A DNA stretch of 64,000 nucleotides from Bacteroidales bacterium (GCA_017549765.1 JAFYNM010000003.1:186001-250000); one strand, 5' to 3'; shown: positions 9,137 through 19,414, numbered from the stretch's first letter. Notes: a model not told the origin generated them from the sequence alone. Made by a program: numbers and translations.

Positions 9137-9610
9137 TTAACGGGAAACATCTAAAATTTCAAAATCCATAGCACCAGCAGGGGCCTGCATGGTCACCACG
9201 TCGCCTTTGGCATTGCCGATGAGGGCCTTGGCCAGAGGACTGGAGACAGAGATCTTGCCAGCCTTGAGATCGGATTCCGATTCAGGGACGATGGTATAGG
9301 TCATCTGTGCTTTGGTCTTGACATTCTTGACCGTCACGATAGAATAGATCAACACCTTGCTGATGTCAATTTTGGATTCATCGATAATACGGGCCTTGGC
9401 GATGAGATTACGCAGGTTGGCAATCTTGAGTTCGAGAAGTCCTTGAGCTTCTTTGGCAGCGTCATATTCGGCATTCTCGGAGAGGTCGCCCTTGTCGCGG
9501 GCCTCTGCGATAGCTTGAGAGATTTTCGGTCTCTCTACGGATTCAAGTTGAACAAGTTCTTGTTTTAAAGCGTCTAATCCTTCTTGAGTATAGTACTTAA
9601 CGTCTTCCAT
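9137..9610 (-). CDS. greA: Transcription elongation factor GreA
   Basis: 157 residues, the usual size. The N-terminal coiled-coil hairpin (YYTQEGLDALKQELVQLESVE, then AIAEARDKGDLSENAEYDAAK, which holds the acidic tip) and the C-terminal FKBP-like domain ending SPLAKALIGNAKGDVV are all present. GreA enters the RNA polymerase secondary channel and stimulates cleavage of backtracked transcripts. It is the first gene of the operon running to dxs. No TAnnTTTG box was found between it and the hairpin at 9631-9660, so it may depend on read-through from the PorV-like gene or on a divergent promoter. Confidence 0.97.
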   Translation of the reverse strand: MEDVKYYTQEGLDALKQELVQLESVERPKISQAIAEARDKGDLSENAEYDAAKEAQGLLELKIANLRNLIAKARIIDESKIDISKVLIYSIVTVKNVKTKAQMTYTIVPESESDLKAGKISVSSPLAKALIGNAKGDVVTMQAPAGAMDFEILDVSR

Positions 9611-9630
9611 TTTTTGATTTAATATTACAC

Positions 9631-9660
9631 AAAGAAGAGGCCTTTTACAGCCTCTTCTTT
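9631..9660 (-). terminator. Hairpin between PorV-like gene and greA (terminator or attenuator)
   Basis: Perfect 11-bp inverted repeat (9631-9641 against 9650-9660) with an 8-base loop. The 3' arm on the minus strand ends in CTTCTTT but is followed by a mixed sequence rather than a T-run, so termination may be partial. It lies 22 bases after the stop of the PorV-like gene and 20 bases before greA. Confidence 0.65.
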
Positions 9661-9682
9661 TTTGATATAAAGAATTATTGGT

Positions 9683-10867
9683 TTACAGAGTAACTTTGAT
9701 ACCCACCAAGTGGTTGCCACGCCATTTGCTCGTGAAGCGATATGCGTAGTCGATGTAGATTCTGGCACCCGTATTACCTTTCTTCAAAGGAATAACGGCG
9801 CAGGCACCTACAGACGGTCCCAAGAAGAAGGAGTCGCCGTTCACAAGAATCGTGGAGACAACCTCATCGGTAGCATAGTCGGTAGTAGTCTTCTTAGTGA
9901 AGCTTTCAAGAGAATAGCCACCACGAATCATGAAGTAGTTCATGAAAGCGTACTCGAGACCGACAGCGAAGATGTCGCGGGAATAGGAGTTAGCGGTGAA
10001 AGCACCCATCAGGGTGATTCTATGCATAGCTTCATCTCTGGTGAGGCCCATCTCTTTTTTGTCATCTTTGCTCATATCGGCGTACTCGCCTCCGAAGAAG
10101 AGGAAGTCGTAGGAAATACCGATCGTCAGCAGGGAGGGCATTTCGAATTCAGCGGAACGGGACTGGAGGGTCTGTTCGTGGCTGGTACCGTTGGCGCGGC
10201 CTCTGATGGAGAGACCGTCACCCTTATAGCTCATCGGGAGACCGATGTTCTTCAAGGTGACACCGATTCTGAAGTTGTCATAGGCGCCTGCGGTATATTG
10301 GATACCAGCGTCGATGGCGAAACCGGTGGCATGGCAGTCGGAGATACTCTCATTGATGATCTTCACGGTAGCACCACCTTGGATAAAGTGGTTGAACTTC
10401 TTGCCGTAGTGCAGACCGATATAGGTCAGTGTCGGGCTAAAGGTACCCAGACCGCCTTCGGGCTGACTGACCGTGGTACGTTCGATGTCGCCGAAACCCA
10501 TAGAGAAGAAGGAGATACCAATTGTACCGAAATCTTTGGCGCGGCCCAGATGCTGTGCAAAAGCAATGGAGTTGATATTAATACCGCAGTTGGAGCCAAC
10601 CAGATATTGGGTACGGTTGAAAGCGAACTCCGTCTTTTTCACGAAAGAGAGACCGGCCACATTAGAATATACAGATTCAAGACCGCGGATCTCAGCCACG
10701 CCGGCATTAGCGTAACCACTGGTGTGGGCCCAAGGGTCGATCATCAGATGGGAGGCGCCAGCCTGACCGGAACGGTCTCTATTACCTGCCAGTACGTTAT
10801 AAGACGTACTGACAGATATAAGAGCAACTAATGTGCAAATTATTAATGATTTATATAAATTTTTCAT
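9683..10867 (-). CDS. PorV/PorQ-like outer-membrane barrel protein
   Basis: 394 residues with a Sec signal peptide (cleavage near SYNVLAG). After the signal, ASHLMIDPWAHTSGYANAGVAEIRGLESVYSNVAGLS is the opening conserved in the PorV/PorQ (UPF0164-like) family. The rest has alternating strands with aromatic ends, consistent with an outer-membrane beta-barrel. PorV works as a shuttle/lid protein of the type IX secretion system, carrying substrates between translocon and attachment complex; PorQ-like paralogues have related roles. This copy is the last gene of an operon after a TonB receptor and a 1566-residue secreted protein (30-base gap), so it may serve that protein specifically. Assignment to PorV rather than another paralogue is not certain. 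Confidence 0.8.
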   Translation of the reverse strand: MKNLYKSLIICTLVALISVSTSYNVLAGNRDRSGQAGASHLMIDPWAHTSGYANAGVAEIRGLESVYSNVAGLSFVKKTEFAFNRTQYLVGSNCGININSIAFAQHLGRAKDFGTIGISFFSMGFGDIERTTVSQPEGGLGTFSPTLTYIGLHYGKKFNHFIQGGATVKIINESISDCHATGFAIDAGIQYTAGAYDNFRIGVTLKNIGLPMSYKGDGLSIRGRANGTSHEQTLQSRSAEFEMPSLLTIGISYDFLFFGGEYADMSKDDKKEMGLTRDEAMHRITLMGAFTANSYSRDIFAVGLEYAFMNYFMIRGGYSLESFTKKTTTDYATDEVVSTILVNGDSFFLGPSVGACAVIPLKKGNTGARIYIDYAYRFTSKWRGNHLVGIKVTL

Positions 10868-10897
10868 ATTCTCAATAGTTTTACGGTATTAATAATT

Positions 10898-13800
10898 TTA
10901 GAAACCATTCAAGTCGGTAGGACGCATAGAGCAGAAGAACTTGAGCGTACGCTCGCCAATGCCGTCGGCTTTCACGTGGATGATATACACGCCGCTGGCG
11001 ATCGGGATATTGGCATGGTTCTTCAGATCCCACTGGACAAATGAAGTGGAAGCATCACCTTTCGTAAGGGTTCTAATCAGAGTACCGTTAACGGTGTAGA
11101 TGGAGATGGTACACTTAGCAGGCAGGTTGACAATGCGTACGTAGGTCTGCAGAGGTGTACTTTCATACTCGGAGAATGCATAGTACGGGTTAGGAACGAT
11201 GTTGATCTCATCGAGAACTGTCTGGAAATGCTCAGCAGTCTCCACCTTGGTAGGAGCGATATTCTTCGTGGTGAAGGTGTACATAGGATAACCGCCGTTC
11301 TCGCTAGCATTAGGAGCAGTGGCAGGATCGTTGTACCAACGGGAAGAGTATCTCAGGTACGGACGGGAAACACGCAGTTTGATCTTGGCGTCGCAAGCCA
11401 TCCAATTATTCTCCTGGTTCATGGCCGGCATCGGGATGCTGGTCCACATCACGTTGTTGAACAACTGCATCTTGAGCTGTTTACGAGCGTTGTTGGCAAG
11501 ATTCGTGTTGGAAGCGACTTGCGCGAACTTGGCATTCAGCCACTCGCACTTGTCATACGGACCGCACTCATAGAACGGATAGCTCTTGCCGTTGTACTGG
11601 AAGGTTCCACCATGCGTCATGCTGTTGGAGTTTACAGTCTGGCCATTATCGTTGTAGTTACGTACTCTGCTGGAGTTTCTGTAATACATACTACAGGTAT
11701 TACCGGAACTACCGCAAACATAGACATAGTGACGACCACCGTTGAGAGGCTCACCGTAGGTAACACTGTAAACATCGCGATAGTTGTTGAATGCCGTCAT
11801 ACTCATAGCGATAGGCTCGCCCGTCTCGTCATCCAAAATCAACTCACCCGTTTGCGGGTTCTTGTAGTATGCATAAACGTTTGTCGGGTTGAAGAGCATG
11901 TCGTTACCATTATTCAGCTCATCCTCAGAGTTCTCGGCGAACATGATGTTCAGACGCTCACCCGTCTCCACGTTGATAGCATAACCCGGGAACCATCCGA
12001 AACCGGTAGTGCCGGAGTTGTCGGGATTACCTTTCTTGTCAACGGAAGGAGCTTTCTTCGGTTCGTGACGCAGGTTCTTATAGGTCTGACCATTGAAATG
12101 CTGCGTTACGGTACGATCATTGGACGTGCTGCTACCGGATTCGAGCACCAGTGCTCTGGTCCAGAGGCTGGTATCGGAAGTCAAGACGATATCTACAGAG
12201 TAGAGGTTCGTCAATGTCTGGTTGTAACCAGGGTTAGCAGGGATGGTCGCAATATTCTGGAATTCGAAATAAGGATCAGAAGGACCGACTTTGGATTCAT
12301 CATACTCGATATCAGCCTGGAGATACTTGGCCTTAGGACCGCCATCATACGGGGATGACAGCACATAAGGAGCCCAGGTACCATTTAAGGCGCCTTCGAA
12401 TTGCTGGTTAGGATCAGCGAATCCACGAGATTTCCAGCTATCATTCAGGGTACCTTTAGCCATCACGAGGAAGAAGTCCTCGGTACGCCATTTCATATAG
12501 TTGGCTTCAGCACCTTCTTGAGTATCTCCGGCATCTTCCCAAGCACCGGCAATCTGTTGACCGGCGTGGATCCAGTTGCCTGGATAATCACCCTCCATAT
12601 CCTGAACACCGGAAAGCCATACATAGTCACCGTCATACTCAATGGAGGAGCCCACGAGGTCAACCTGACCATATCTGGCCAAATTAGCATAGGAATAGCC
12701 AGCGGGCAAACTACGTACATAATCATCCAAATCTTTTTGGTAGATGGTGAAGTTTTTGTTGATGAGGGCAATGGAGATACCCAAATCGAGGAAGAGCTCC
12801 TCATTGGTCATGCTGATCGGCATGGCAGCGGTGGTCACACGGTCGAGACCCATTTCTACCAACTCATCGTCTGTCACTTCATCAGAGATGATCAATTGCC
12901 ATTCGGTATCATCATTCACATCTTCGGAAGTCTCATTCGGCAACAACTTAATTGTATAGTCATAAGGTTTCACCTTCAACGGGTCAATAACCTTAATGTT
13001 CAGAGGACCATAGTTGTTCTTGTATTGAAGATCGTTGTAAGTATTGTTAGCGAGGATGTTCTCAATAGACTCATCGGTCAGATCCAAGAAGAAACCGCCG
13101 TTGCCTTGACCCTCGATACGGGTAATCATAGGCTGATCACCGTAAGCGGAGTTGAGGAGTTGCTCAACGGGTTTGTGTGGAATGGCAGTATAGGTATGGA
13201 TATTACGACGACCGGCGAGGTACGGAGTCATCTGACCGTCCAGGTAATTGGCATCCATCTTGAATTCTTTGAATTGGTTATAACCGTAAGCCAAAACGAG
13301 GAAGTAGTACTCTTTGTGGTTCACCAGGTTCTTGTTGGTACCAGTGGCGAATTTGTCTTCCGTGACGCGGAAGGAGTGGGCGATGCCTTCATCGGAACCA
13401 TTCACCATCTCAGTGGCCACAGAACTACCGATAGCGTCATTGTAGATCCAGTTGACCAGTTGGCCGGCACCATTGCGAACATCGCATTGGGCAATGAGGA
13501 TAGCCTTGCTGGCGTCGTTCAAATCGGTAACACTAACGGAAGCAGAAGACAATTGATAAATCTGATAACCTTCGAACTTATAGGAACGATCATCCTGTGA
13601 AAGGGTGTCAATAGTGGTCTCGTTACGGAAGTTGTGAACTTCAATAATGGTATCATCACCTGTTGCGGTATAGGTATGAACAGAGTCGATATATTCTACC
13701 AGAGTAGTTGTTTCAATCGTCTTCTGGATTTGAGGATCGAGCTCTTGGTAGGTCTCGTGGTAGTTGTTGCTGTTTTTGTCTTCGTTGGACAGGAAGATGA

Positions 13801-15598
13801 TCAACTCATTCTCGAGCTCACGGATGGTGACATCGGGAGCGTCGGGGCCGTCCAGCGTCTTGAAGCAGTTTTCGAAGAGGGACTGACATTTGTCATCGGC
13901 CACTTTCAGGAGTTCCACGGAAGCCCATGCACCGCCTTGGGAGGCGCGAGCCCATGGAATACCAACGGTAATATAGTTCACAGCACCCGGTTTCAAGGTG
14001 AAAGGTCCAGCGGACTCCAAGAAACGACGGTCATAGGGAGCATTGTTCACGTTAGCCTCGGTCCAGCCTTCAGCACCGTATTGTGTGGGGTTCGGGTCGA
14101 TACCCTTGGTACCCCAGTTACAAACGTCGGAGAGGGAGGGGAACATGAAGTCACACTCAGGACCATTACCACCGGTGGACTGGTGAGCGTTGCCACCATA
14201 GCGCATCTTGGTGTTGTCTCTCCAGATACCTTGCAGATAGTTATAATATTGGTAGGCCACATCGGGGTCGCCATTATAACCATCGCGGTTGTCGTGATAT
14301 ACGAATCGTCTCATACCGAAACGCTCATTATCGATAATGCTATCGCCGAAGTTTACACCATTGATGGCCATCTGGTCGAGTTCGTAAGAGCTCTTGAGGA
14401 ATTTGTCGCAATAGCCGGCATATTGAGCGCTGTCAGCGAAGAATTTTGGGTTATCGCGGTTATCGGGATCCATGTAAGGACCTTGGAAGAAGTCCACACC
14501 TACCGCAGGCGGTTGGTCGCCATAGGCCCAGATTTGACCGGTACCATCGACATTGGAACCGTTGTAGCAGTAGCCCAGACCACGGCCCACATCGCAACCG
14601 ATGTAGTCATCGTTGGCATATCCCAAATCGGGGTCAACCCACTGGGAGAAGAAGGTGTTGGTCAAGGTATAGGTGGAACGGTTGATAATCTCGTAGGAGT
14701 AGAACGTCATATTGTTCAGGTCGTCGTTGGTGGAGAAGCCGAAGCACTGGCCACGGATCTCGAGACCGATAGGCTGACCTTGGGACTCGGTGTGAGGACC
14801 TGCGTTATCGTTGAAGATCCAGTAGAGGGTCTCATCACCTTTGAGCACGTGGTCGGCATAAATCATGCCGTTGGAGTTGTGCCAGTCGTTACCGTAATAG
14901 AGGATATCCTCGGGGGTTCTGGGCAGAGCGTGCTGAGCAGCCAATGCCAGGTTGTCTTCTGTCCAGGGACAGAGGTCGTTGTTGACATCATAGTACGGAT
15001 AGTCACCGTTTTCGGGGTCATACTCGAAGTTACCGTTCACATCCTTGAAAGGAGCGAGGTAATAGGAGTATCCTTCGTCGCCATGAGCGGGGTAGTTGGC
15101 AATGTCGGCAGGCATCACATAACCAGAGGTGTTGTAGCTGCTGATGTGGTTGTCCACTTCGGCACGCGTCACTCTGAAGTGTTTGTCGAACTTAATACAT
15201 TCGGCCTGCGTAGTACTGGCACCCGTGATTTTCAACGGACCAGGCCAGTAGTCATCACCTTTCTGTCTGAAACGGACAGCGGCCAGTTTCAACATACCGT
15301 TGACATCCAGACCACCGATCCACAAACCGGCGGAGAACATGGAGGTCTTACCGGATCCGATAGGAACTTCATATTCTGCGGTCTCTTTGAACCACATGGT
15401 ACCACCAGTCTCAATATACGCACGTACGTTGTTCACCGTAAGTTCGTTAGAGCTACTTGCCGGAAGACAGGTAGCTGACTCGTCCTTGGGTGCAGAAGAT
15501 TTCTTAATGTCTCCCTTGTATTTCTCTGCTTGTACGGTACCACATACCATACAAACCAAGAGGAGTGTCAAACTGAGAACTTTGTTTATATTTTTCAT
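10898..15598 (-). CDS. Very large secreted protein with T9SS-like C-terminal domain
   Basis: 1566 residues with a Sec signal peptide (cleavage after TVQA). I do not recognise a catalytic domain. The N-terminal part has a conserved look (GSGKTSMFSAGLWIGGLDVNG; SQWVDPDLGYANDDYIGCD), then several beta-rich Ig-like stretches. The final roughly 100 residues resemble a T9SS sorting domain: NIVPNPYYAFSEYE, then CTISIYTVNGTLIRTL and ASGVYIIHVKADGIGERTLK, but with an extra tail ending MRPTDLNGF. This tail is shared, as far as I recall, by a family of large Bacteroidota proteins of unknown role encoded with a TonB-type barrel and a PorV-like protein. It is the middle gene of such an operon (24-base gap to the receptor, 30 to the PorV-like gene). 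Likely an outer-membrane or cell-surface protein. Confidence 0.8.
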   Translation of the reverse strand: MKNINKVLSLTLLLVCMVCGTVQAEKYKGDIKKSSAPKDESATCLPASSSNELTVNNVRAYIETGGTMWFKETAEYEVPIGSGKTSMFSAGLWIGGLDVNGMLKLAAVRFRQKGDDYWPGPLKITGASTTQAECIKFDKHFRVTRAEVDNHISSYNTSGYVMPADIANYPAHGDEGYSYYLAPFKDVNGNFEYDPENGDYPYYDVNNDLCPWTEDNLALAAQHALPRTPEDILYYGNDWHNSNGMIYADHVLKGDETLYWIFNDNAGPHTESQGQPIGLEIRGQCFGFSTNDDLNNMTFYSYEIINRSTYTLTNTFFSQWVDPDLGYANDDYIGCDVGRGLGYCYNGSNVDGTGQIWAYGDQPPAVGVDFFQGPYMDPDNRDNPKFFADSAQYAGYCDKFLKSSYELDQMAINGVNFGDSIIDNERFGMRRFVYHDNRDGYNGDPDVAYQYYNYLQGIWRDNTKMRYGGNAHQSTGGNGPECDFMFPSLSDVCNWGTKGIDPNPTQYGAEGWTEANVNNAPYDRRFLESAGPFTLKPGAVNYITVGIPWARASQGGAWASVELLKVADDKCQSLFENCFKTLDGPDAPDVTIRELENELIIFLSNEDKNSNNYHETYQELDPQIQKTIETTTLVEYIDSVHTYTATGDDTIIEVHNFRNETTIDTLSQDDRSYKFEGYQIYQLSSASVSVTDLNDASKAILIAQCDVRNGAGQLVNWIYNDAIGSSVATEMVNGSDEGIAHSFRVTEDKFATGTNKNLVNHKEYYFLVLAYGYNQFKEFKMDANYLDGQMTPYLAGRRNIHTYTAIPHKPVEQLLNSAYGDQPMITRIEGQGNGGFFLDLTDESIENILANNTYNDLQYKNNYGPLNIKVIDPLKVKPYDYTIKLLPNETSEDVNDDTEWQLIISDEVTDDELVEMGLDRVTTAAMPISMTNEELFLDLGISIALINKNFTIYQKDLDDYVRSLPAGYSYANLARYGQVDLVGSSIEYDGDYVWLSGVQDMEGDYPGNWIHAGQQIAGAWEDAGDTQEGAEANYMKWRTEDFFLVMAKGTLNDSWKSRGFADPNQQFEGALNGTWAPYVLSSPYDGGPKAKYLQADIEYDESKVGPSDPYFEFQNIATIPANPGYNQTLTNLYSVDIVLTSDTSLWTRALVLESGSSTSNDRTVTQHFNGQTYKNLRHEPKKAPSVDKKGNPDNSGTTGFGWFPGYAINVETGERLNIMFAENSEDELNNGNDMLFNPTNVYAYYKNPQTGELILDDETGEPIAMSMTAFNNYRDVYSVTYGEPLNGGRHYVYVCGSSGNTCSMYYRNSSRVRNYNDNGQTVNSNSMTHGGTFQYNGKSYPFYECGPYDKCEWLNAKFAQVASNTNLANNARKQLKMQLFNNVMWTSIPMPAMNQENNWMACDAKIKLRVSRPYLRYSSRWYNDPATAPNASENGGYPMYTFTTKNIAPTKVETAEHFQTVLDEINIVPNPYYAFSEYESTPLQTYVRIVNLPAKCTISIYTVNGTLIRTLTKGDASTSFVQWDLKNHANIPIASGVYIIHVKADGIGERTLKFFCSMRPTDLNGF

Positions 15599-15622
15599 TG
15601 TAATAATATTTATTTCAAATTA

Positions 15623-18600
15623 TTAGAAAGAGAATTGAAGACCTAAACTTGCACGGATAGGACGACTGTAGTTATAAGGATTCTTCACACGCATCAAGTA
15701 GTAGTTGATGTAGGAATCCACATAAACCTGGCTGTTGATAGCCTGCTGATATTCTGCAGCAGAGAGGTAACCATCATCATCCGGGTTGCCAGTATAGTCA
15801 TATACAGAGATCACATTCTTGAAGTTGAAGAGGTTCTGGATATCCACATAGATAGTCAGGTAACCAGGTTTCGTCTTCTTGGCATTGCCGTCGCGGTCCT
15901 TGGCATTCTTGTTGAAGGTGAAGGCGAAGGTCTTGTCGATACGGAAGTCAGCCTGGAACTGCCACGGGGTGTTGGAACCGTTGATCGTACCGGAGAGCTG
16001 AGAAGCAGTACCGCTCACGATGGTGGAGTACGGTGTGCTGGAACGGGTGTAAGGAGTACCGGAAGCAGCCGTGAAGAGCAAGGAGAAACCAGTGTTGGCT
16101 AACCATTGAATCTCTTTGGTGGTCGGCGTGCCGTCAGCACCCATGATGGTCTTCTTGCCTTTGGGGCCTTCGTAGGCAGCACCAGACTCGAAACGATAGT
16201 CCAAGTTGACACCGATTCTGTGTCTCTGGTCAAAGGAGAGGTTCGTCAAAGTTCTCAAGTTGGGCTGGCCGGCGGCCAAGATGTTCAACTGGGAAGTACT
16301 ACCGGAACCGGTACCTTTAGCGAACTGCAAAGTATAGTTGGCGGTGAGCGTCAGATTCTTCGTTCTGTTCATTCTGTAGGAGAAGGTGAAACCTTGAACG
16401 GTACCGAAGTCTATGTTCTGATAAGAATAATAGGTGTTCGGATAAGCACCGGAGAAGCGGTAAGCCTGAATCTGATTACGTTTCTCAGAATAGTATGCAC
16501 TGATACCGATAGAGGACTTGTTACCCACCTTTTGACGGAAACCGATTTCATAGTCGATACTCTGTTGCGGTTTCATGTTCGGGTTGGTGATAATGTCGCT
16601 GGCAGCGTTTCTCTTGGAGATGAAGAGGTAGTCCACCGGAGAGATCTGCAAGCTAGTAGGACGAGAAGTGATGATGTTGTAGTGAGCGTAGAACAAGGAG
16701 TTGTCATTCACGTTGAAGGAGAAGGAGATACGCGGCATGACAGACCATTGAGCTTTATAGTCTGTAAAGGCGGAAGCTTCCACTTTCGTGATGGAGTTGA
16801 TCTGGTCGATCTCGTTCTTGAGGATAGGACCGTTCACATAGAGGGAGAGTTCAGCCTCGGGGTCAGTAACTTCTTGACCATTGGCATTATACCAAGTGTC
16901 ACCGCTACGATAACCGATGATGGAGGAGGTGTTGAAGACATCACCTTGGATGTCTGCTTCGCTCATGTAAACGTCAGTACCTTGATAATACACAACCCAG
17001 TTGTCTTCAGCATTGCCAACGAAGTTGATATTGTTGTTCAGGTTGCGGATATCTTTAACCGTATAAGCCTCGCGGAAGAGGTACGGGTCTTTCAACACGG
17101 ATTGGTTGGCGTCGAAACGGTCAACACGCAAACCGATGTTGAAGAGCAAGCTTCTGATGGAGAACTTGTCTTGGAGGTAGAAAGCCATATATACAGGCTC
17201 GTATGCACCGATAGAATAGGTCTTTTGGCCTGTCTTGGGATCGATACCATTGAAGAAGTCTTCAATCGTGGTCTTGTTCTTGTTGATTTTGCCGGTATAG
17301 TCATAGCCATAGTAGCTTACCAATGGGCTCTCACCGGAAGAGGTACCTAACAAGAGTTCCTCAGCGGAGAACATGTCCACGCTGAACACGCTGGGATCAT
17401 AGCTGTCGATATCCAACCAATCGTCACCATTGGGATCCAAGCCGAGCGCATTACGAAGATTGCGGTCGAAGTAGGTCTGGTCGTTGATGCTGACCAAGCG
17501 GTTATAATCCACATAGAAGTTCTCGCCGTTATTCCAGATGATAGGATTGTCCTTATCCAACTCGGAGATATGATAGTTGGCTTCATTTCTCATCAAAGTC
17601 CAGAGAGTGACAGGTCCGATACCATAGCCACGGTAGGTCAGTTTCTCAAAGTCGTAACCGAATTTCAACTCATGGTTCTTGAGCGCCATGGAGATGCTGG
17701 CCTTGACACCGAACTGCTCGGTCTGGGACTTGCTGTATCCGTTATAGACAGTACCAGGGGACTGATACATGGAATATACGGAAGCCGGTTGGTCACCGTT
17801 ACGCAAGGCGCCGAAGGTCTGATACAGGGTCAGGTCATAGGGGAAGCCTTCATAATAGTTACGGTAGATATCCTCAACCGGGAATTGATTCACGAAGTTA
17901 AGGGTATATTGGGAGAGAATGGGGTTCACGTTGAATTTGGGGTTGATGCTGAAGGTCACCAGGGAGTCGTACCAACCGTTGAACTCATACACGTTATACA
18001 TCCAGCTGTCTTCGCCGTCAACAATCAAGTGTAGCTCATCAGCATAGGTATAGCTTCTGGTTTTCTGGGTCTCGAACTTGCCCACATAGCCATACTCGAA
18101 CAATCTGTCCTTATGTTGAGTAGCATAGGATGTACCGTTTACGCGGGTATAGTTGACATTGATGTCATACATGATGTTCTTGAGGACAGAGTTCGCAGCG
18201 GTGTCGGTATAGGCGCGGTGGTTCAAACGGGCATAGACACGCATGGTGGACTGAATGGAGGTCGGGTTGTTGTCGTTGTTGAACAACGCCTGGGTTGTGC
18301 TCCAGGATTTACCCTTGATGTATTCATAAGATCCGCCCAAGGAGAGTTTCATGTTATGGGCCTTGCCCATCATGAAGTCGAATTTCAACTGGCCGAGGTA
18401 GTCCCATGTGCCGGCATTCTTTCTGACACGCTCTTTGTGGAAAGATTCGCTGGTCAGATAGCAAGCCTCTTGATACTGGGCACCATATTCGGTGTTGCTG
18501 TAACGCAAAGGATTCTGGATCAAGTAGTCGATCACGTCCTGATTAGCCATCCAAGTACCGCCACGGGCAGGGGAGGCATCGTGGTCGTAGGAAACCTCGC

Positions 18601-19414
18601 CGCTGAACAAGAAGCCGATACGGGCGGGATCCGTTTTGGACTTGCCTTTCAAGATCGGACCGGAAAGAGAAACAGCACCCAGGAAGTTGTTGTAGCCGTC
18701 AATGGAACCACGCAACTCGATGGAGCCGTGGAACTCACGAGGAGCCGACTTCGTGGTAATGACCGTGAAGGAGGTACCATCACCGTATTCGGCAGGGATA
18801 CCACCTTGAATCAACTGAGCCTCCTCGATGGAAGACATGGAGACGCTGCTGCTACCACGGATGGTCACACCGTCAACAACCGTTTTCTGACCGTCGGAAC
18901 GGTTACCACGGACAGAGCTCATGGAACCATCAATACCGGTAACACCTTCCAAAGCTGACAGGGCGCCAATCACGGAACGACCGGGAGTGGTTCTCAAGTT
19001 TTCACCCGTGATACGGGTGGCAGAAGAAGTGCTACCTGGATCAAACACAGGCGCTTCCCAGGTGATATCGACAATGTCGAGCTCACCAGCACAGTCGATG
19101 GTGAAGTCGATAAACACAACTTGACCGGTAGGGACATTCACATTGCCAATCTTTTGTGCCTTTTTACAAGACATCTCAGCATCGGCAAGCATGTCGTAAG
19201 TACCGGCTTCCACACCGAAAATCTGATACTCTCCTTTGTCATCAGACATAGCATAGTTCACATTCTTGTCACCAGTCCTCAAATAGACATGCGTGTAGGC
19301 CAAGGGCTCACCTGTTTGGTCCTTGACCACACCCTTAATGGTGGAAGTCTGTGAAAATGCCATGGTTGTGAAAAGAAGGATCACTCCAAGAGTAAAGAGT
19401 AATTTTTTAATCAT
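15623..19414 (-). CDS. TonB-dependent-receptor-like protein with carboxypeptidase-regulatory-like N-terminal domain
   Basis: 1263 residues. A Sec signal peptide (cleavage near AFSQ) is followed by a carboxypeptidase-D regulatory-like domain (STIKGVVKDQTGEPLAYTHV, residues about 24-110), a plug domain (TPGRSVIGALSALEGVTG...) and a long outer-membrane barrel ending in the typical aromatic final strand RASLGLQFSF. In the family these barrels import large ligands with energy from TonB/ExbBD. No SusD-like lipoprotein accompanies it; instead the downstream genes encode the 1566-residue protein and a PorV-like barrel, so a substrate-import role is not assured. It is first in the operon, with a TAnnTTTG box at 19478-19485. 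Confidence 0.9.
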   Translation of the reverse strand: MIKKLLFTLGVILLFTTMAFSQTSTIKGVVKDQTGEPLAYTHVYLRTGDKNVNYAMSDDKGEYQIFGVEAGTYDMLADAEMSCKKAQKIGNVNVPTGQVVFIDFTIDCAGELDIVDITWEAPVFDPGSTSSATRITGENLRTTPGRSVIGALSALEGVTGIDGSMSSVRGNRSDGQKTVVDGVTIRGSSSVSMSSIEEAQLIQGGIPAEYGDGTSFTVITTKSAPREFHGSIELRGSIDGYNNFLGAVSLSGPILKGKSKTDPARIGFLFSGEVSYDHDASPARGGTWMANQDVIDYLIQNPLRYSNTEYGAQYQEACYLTSESFHKERVRKNAGTWDYLGQLKFDFMMGKAHNMKLSLGGSYEYIKGKSWSTTQALFNNDNNPTSIQSTMRVYARLNHRAYTDTAANSVLKNIMYDINVNYTRVNGTSYATQHKDRLFEYGYVGKFETQKTRSYTYADELHLIVDGEDSWMYNVYEFNGWYDSLVTFSINPKFNVNPILSQYTLNFVNQFPVEDIYRNYYEGFPYDLTLYQTFGALRNGDQPASVYSMYQSPGTVYNGYSKSQTEQFGVKASISMALKNHELKFGYDFEKLTYRGYGIGPVTLWTLMRNEANYHISELDKDNPIIWNNGENFYVDYNRLVSINDQTYFDRNLRNALGLDPNGDDWLDIDSYDPSVFSVDMFSAEELLLGTSSGESPLVSYYGYDYTGKINKNKTTIEDFFNGIDPKTGQKTYSIGAYEPVYMAFYLQDKFSIRSLLFNIGLRVDRFDANQSVLKDPYLFREAYTVKDIRNLNNNINFVGNAEDNWVVYYQGTDVYMSEADIQGDVFNTSSIIGYRSGDTWYNANGQEVTDPEAELSLYVNGPILKNEIDQINSITKVEASAFTDYKAQWSVMPRISFSFNVNDNSLFYAHYNIITSRPTSLQISPVDYLFISKRNAASDIITNPNMKPQQSIDYEIGFRQKVGNKSSIGISAYYSEKRNQIQAYRFSGAYPNTYYSYQNIDFGTVQGFTFSYRMNRTKNLTLTANYTLQFAKGTGSGSTSQLNILAAGQPNLRTLTNLSFDQRHRIGVNLDYRFESGAAYEGPKGKKTIMGADGTPTTKEIQWLANTGFSLLFTAASGTPYTRSSTPYSTIVSGTASQLSGTINGSNTPWQFQADFRIDKTFAFTFNKNAKDRDGNAKKTKPGYLTIYVDIQNLFNFKNVISVYDYTGNPDDDGYLSAAEYQQAINSQVYVDSYINYYLMRVKNPYNYSRPIRASLGLQFSF

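Noticed and set aside
13634..15478. Long plus-strand open frame opposite the 1566-residue protein gene (614 codons)
   Set aside because: It mirrors the codon bias of the minus-strand gene, has no family motifs, no promoter box and no signal; the minus-strand frame is clearly real.
15623..19414. SusC/SusD polysaccharide-use locus
   Set aside because: No SusD-like lipoprotein follows; the partner genes are a giant secreted protein and a PorV-like barrel.
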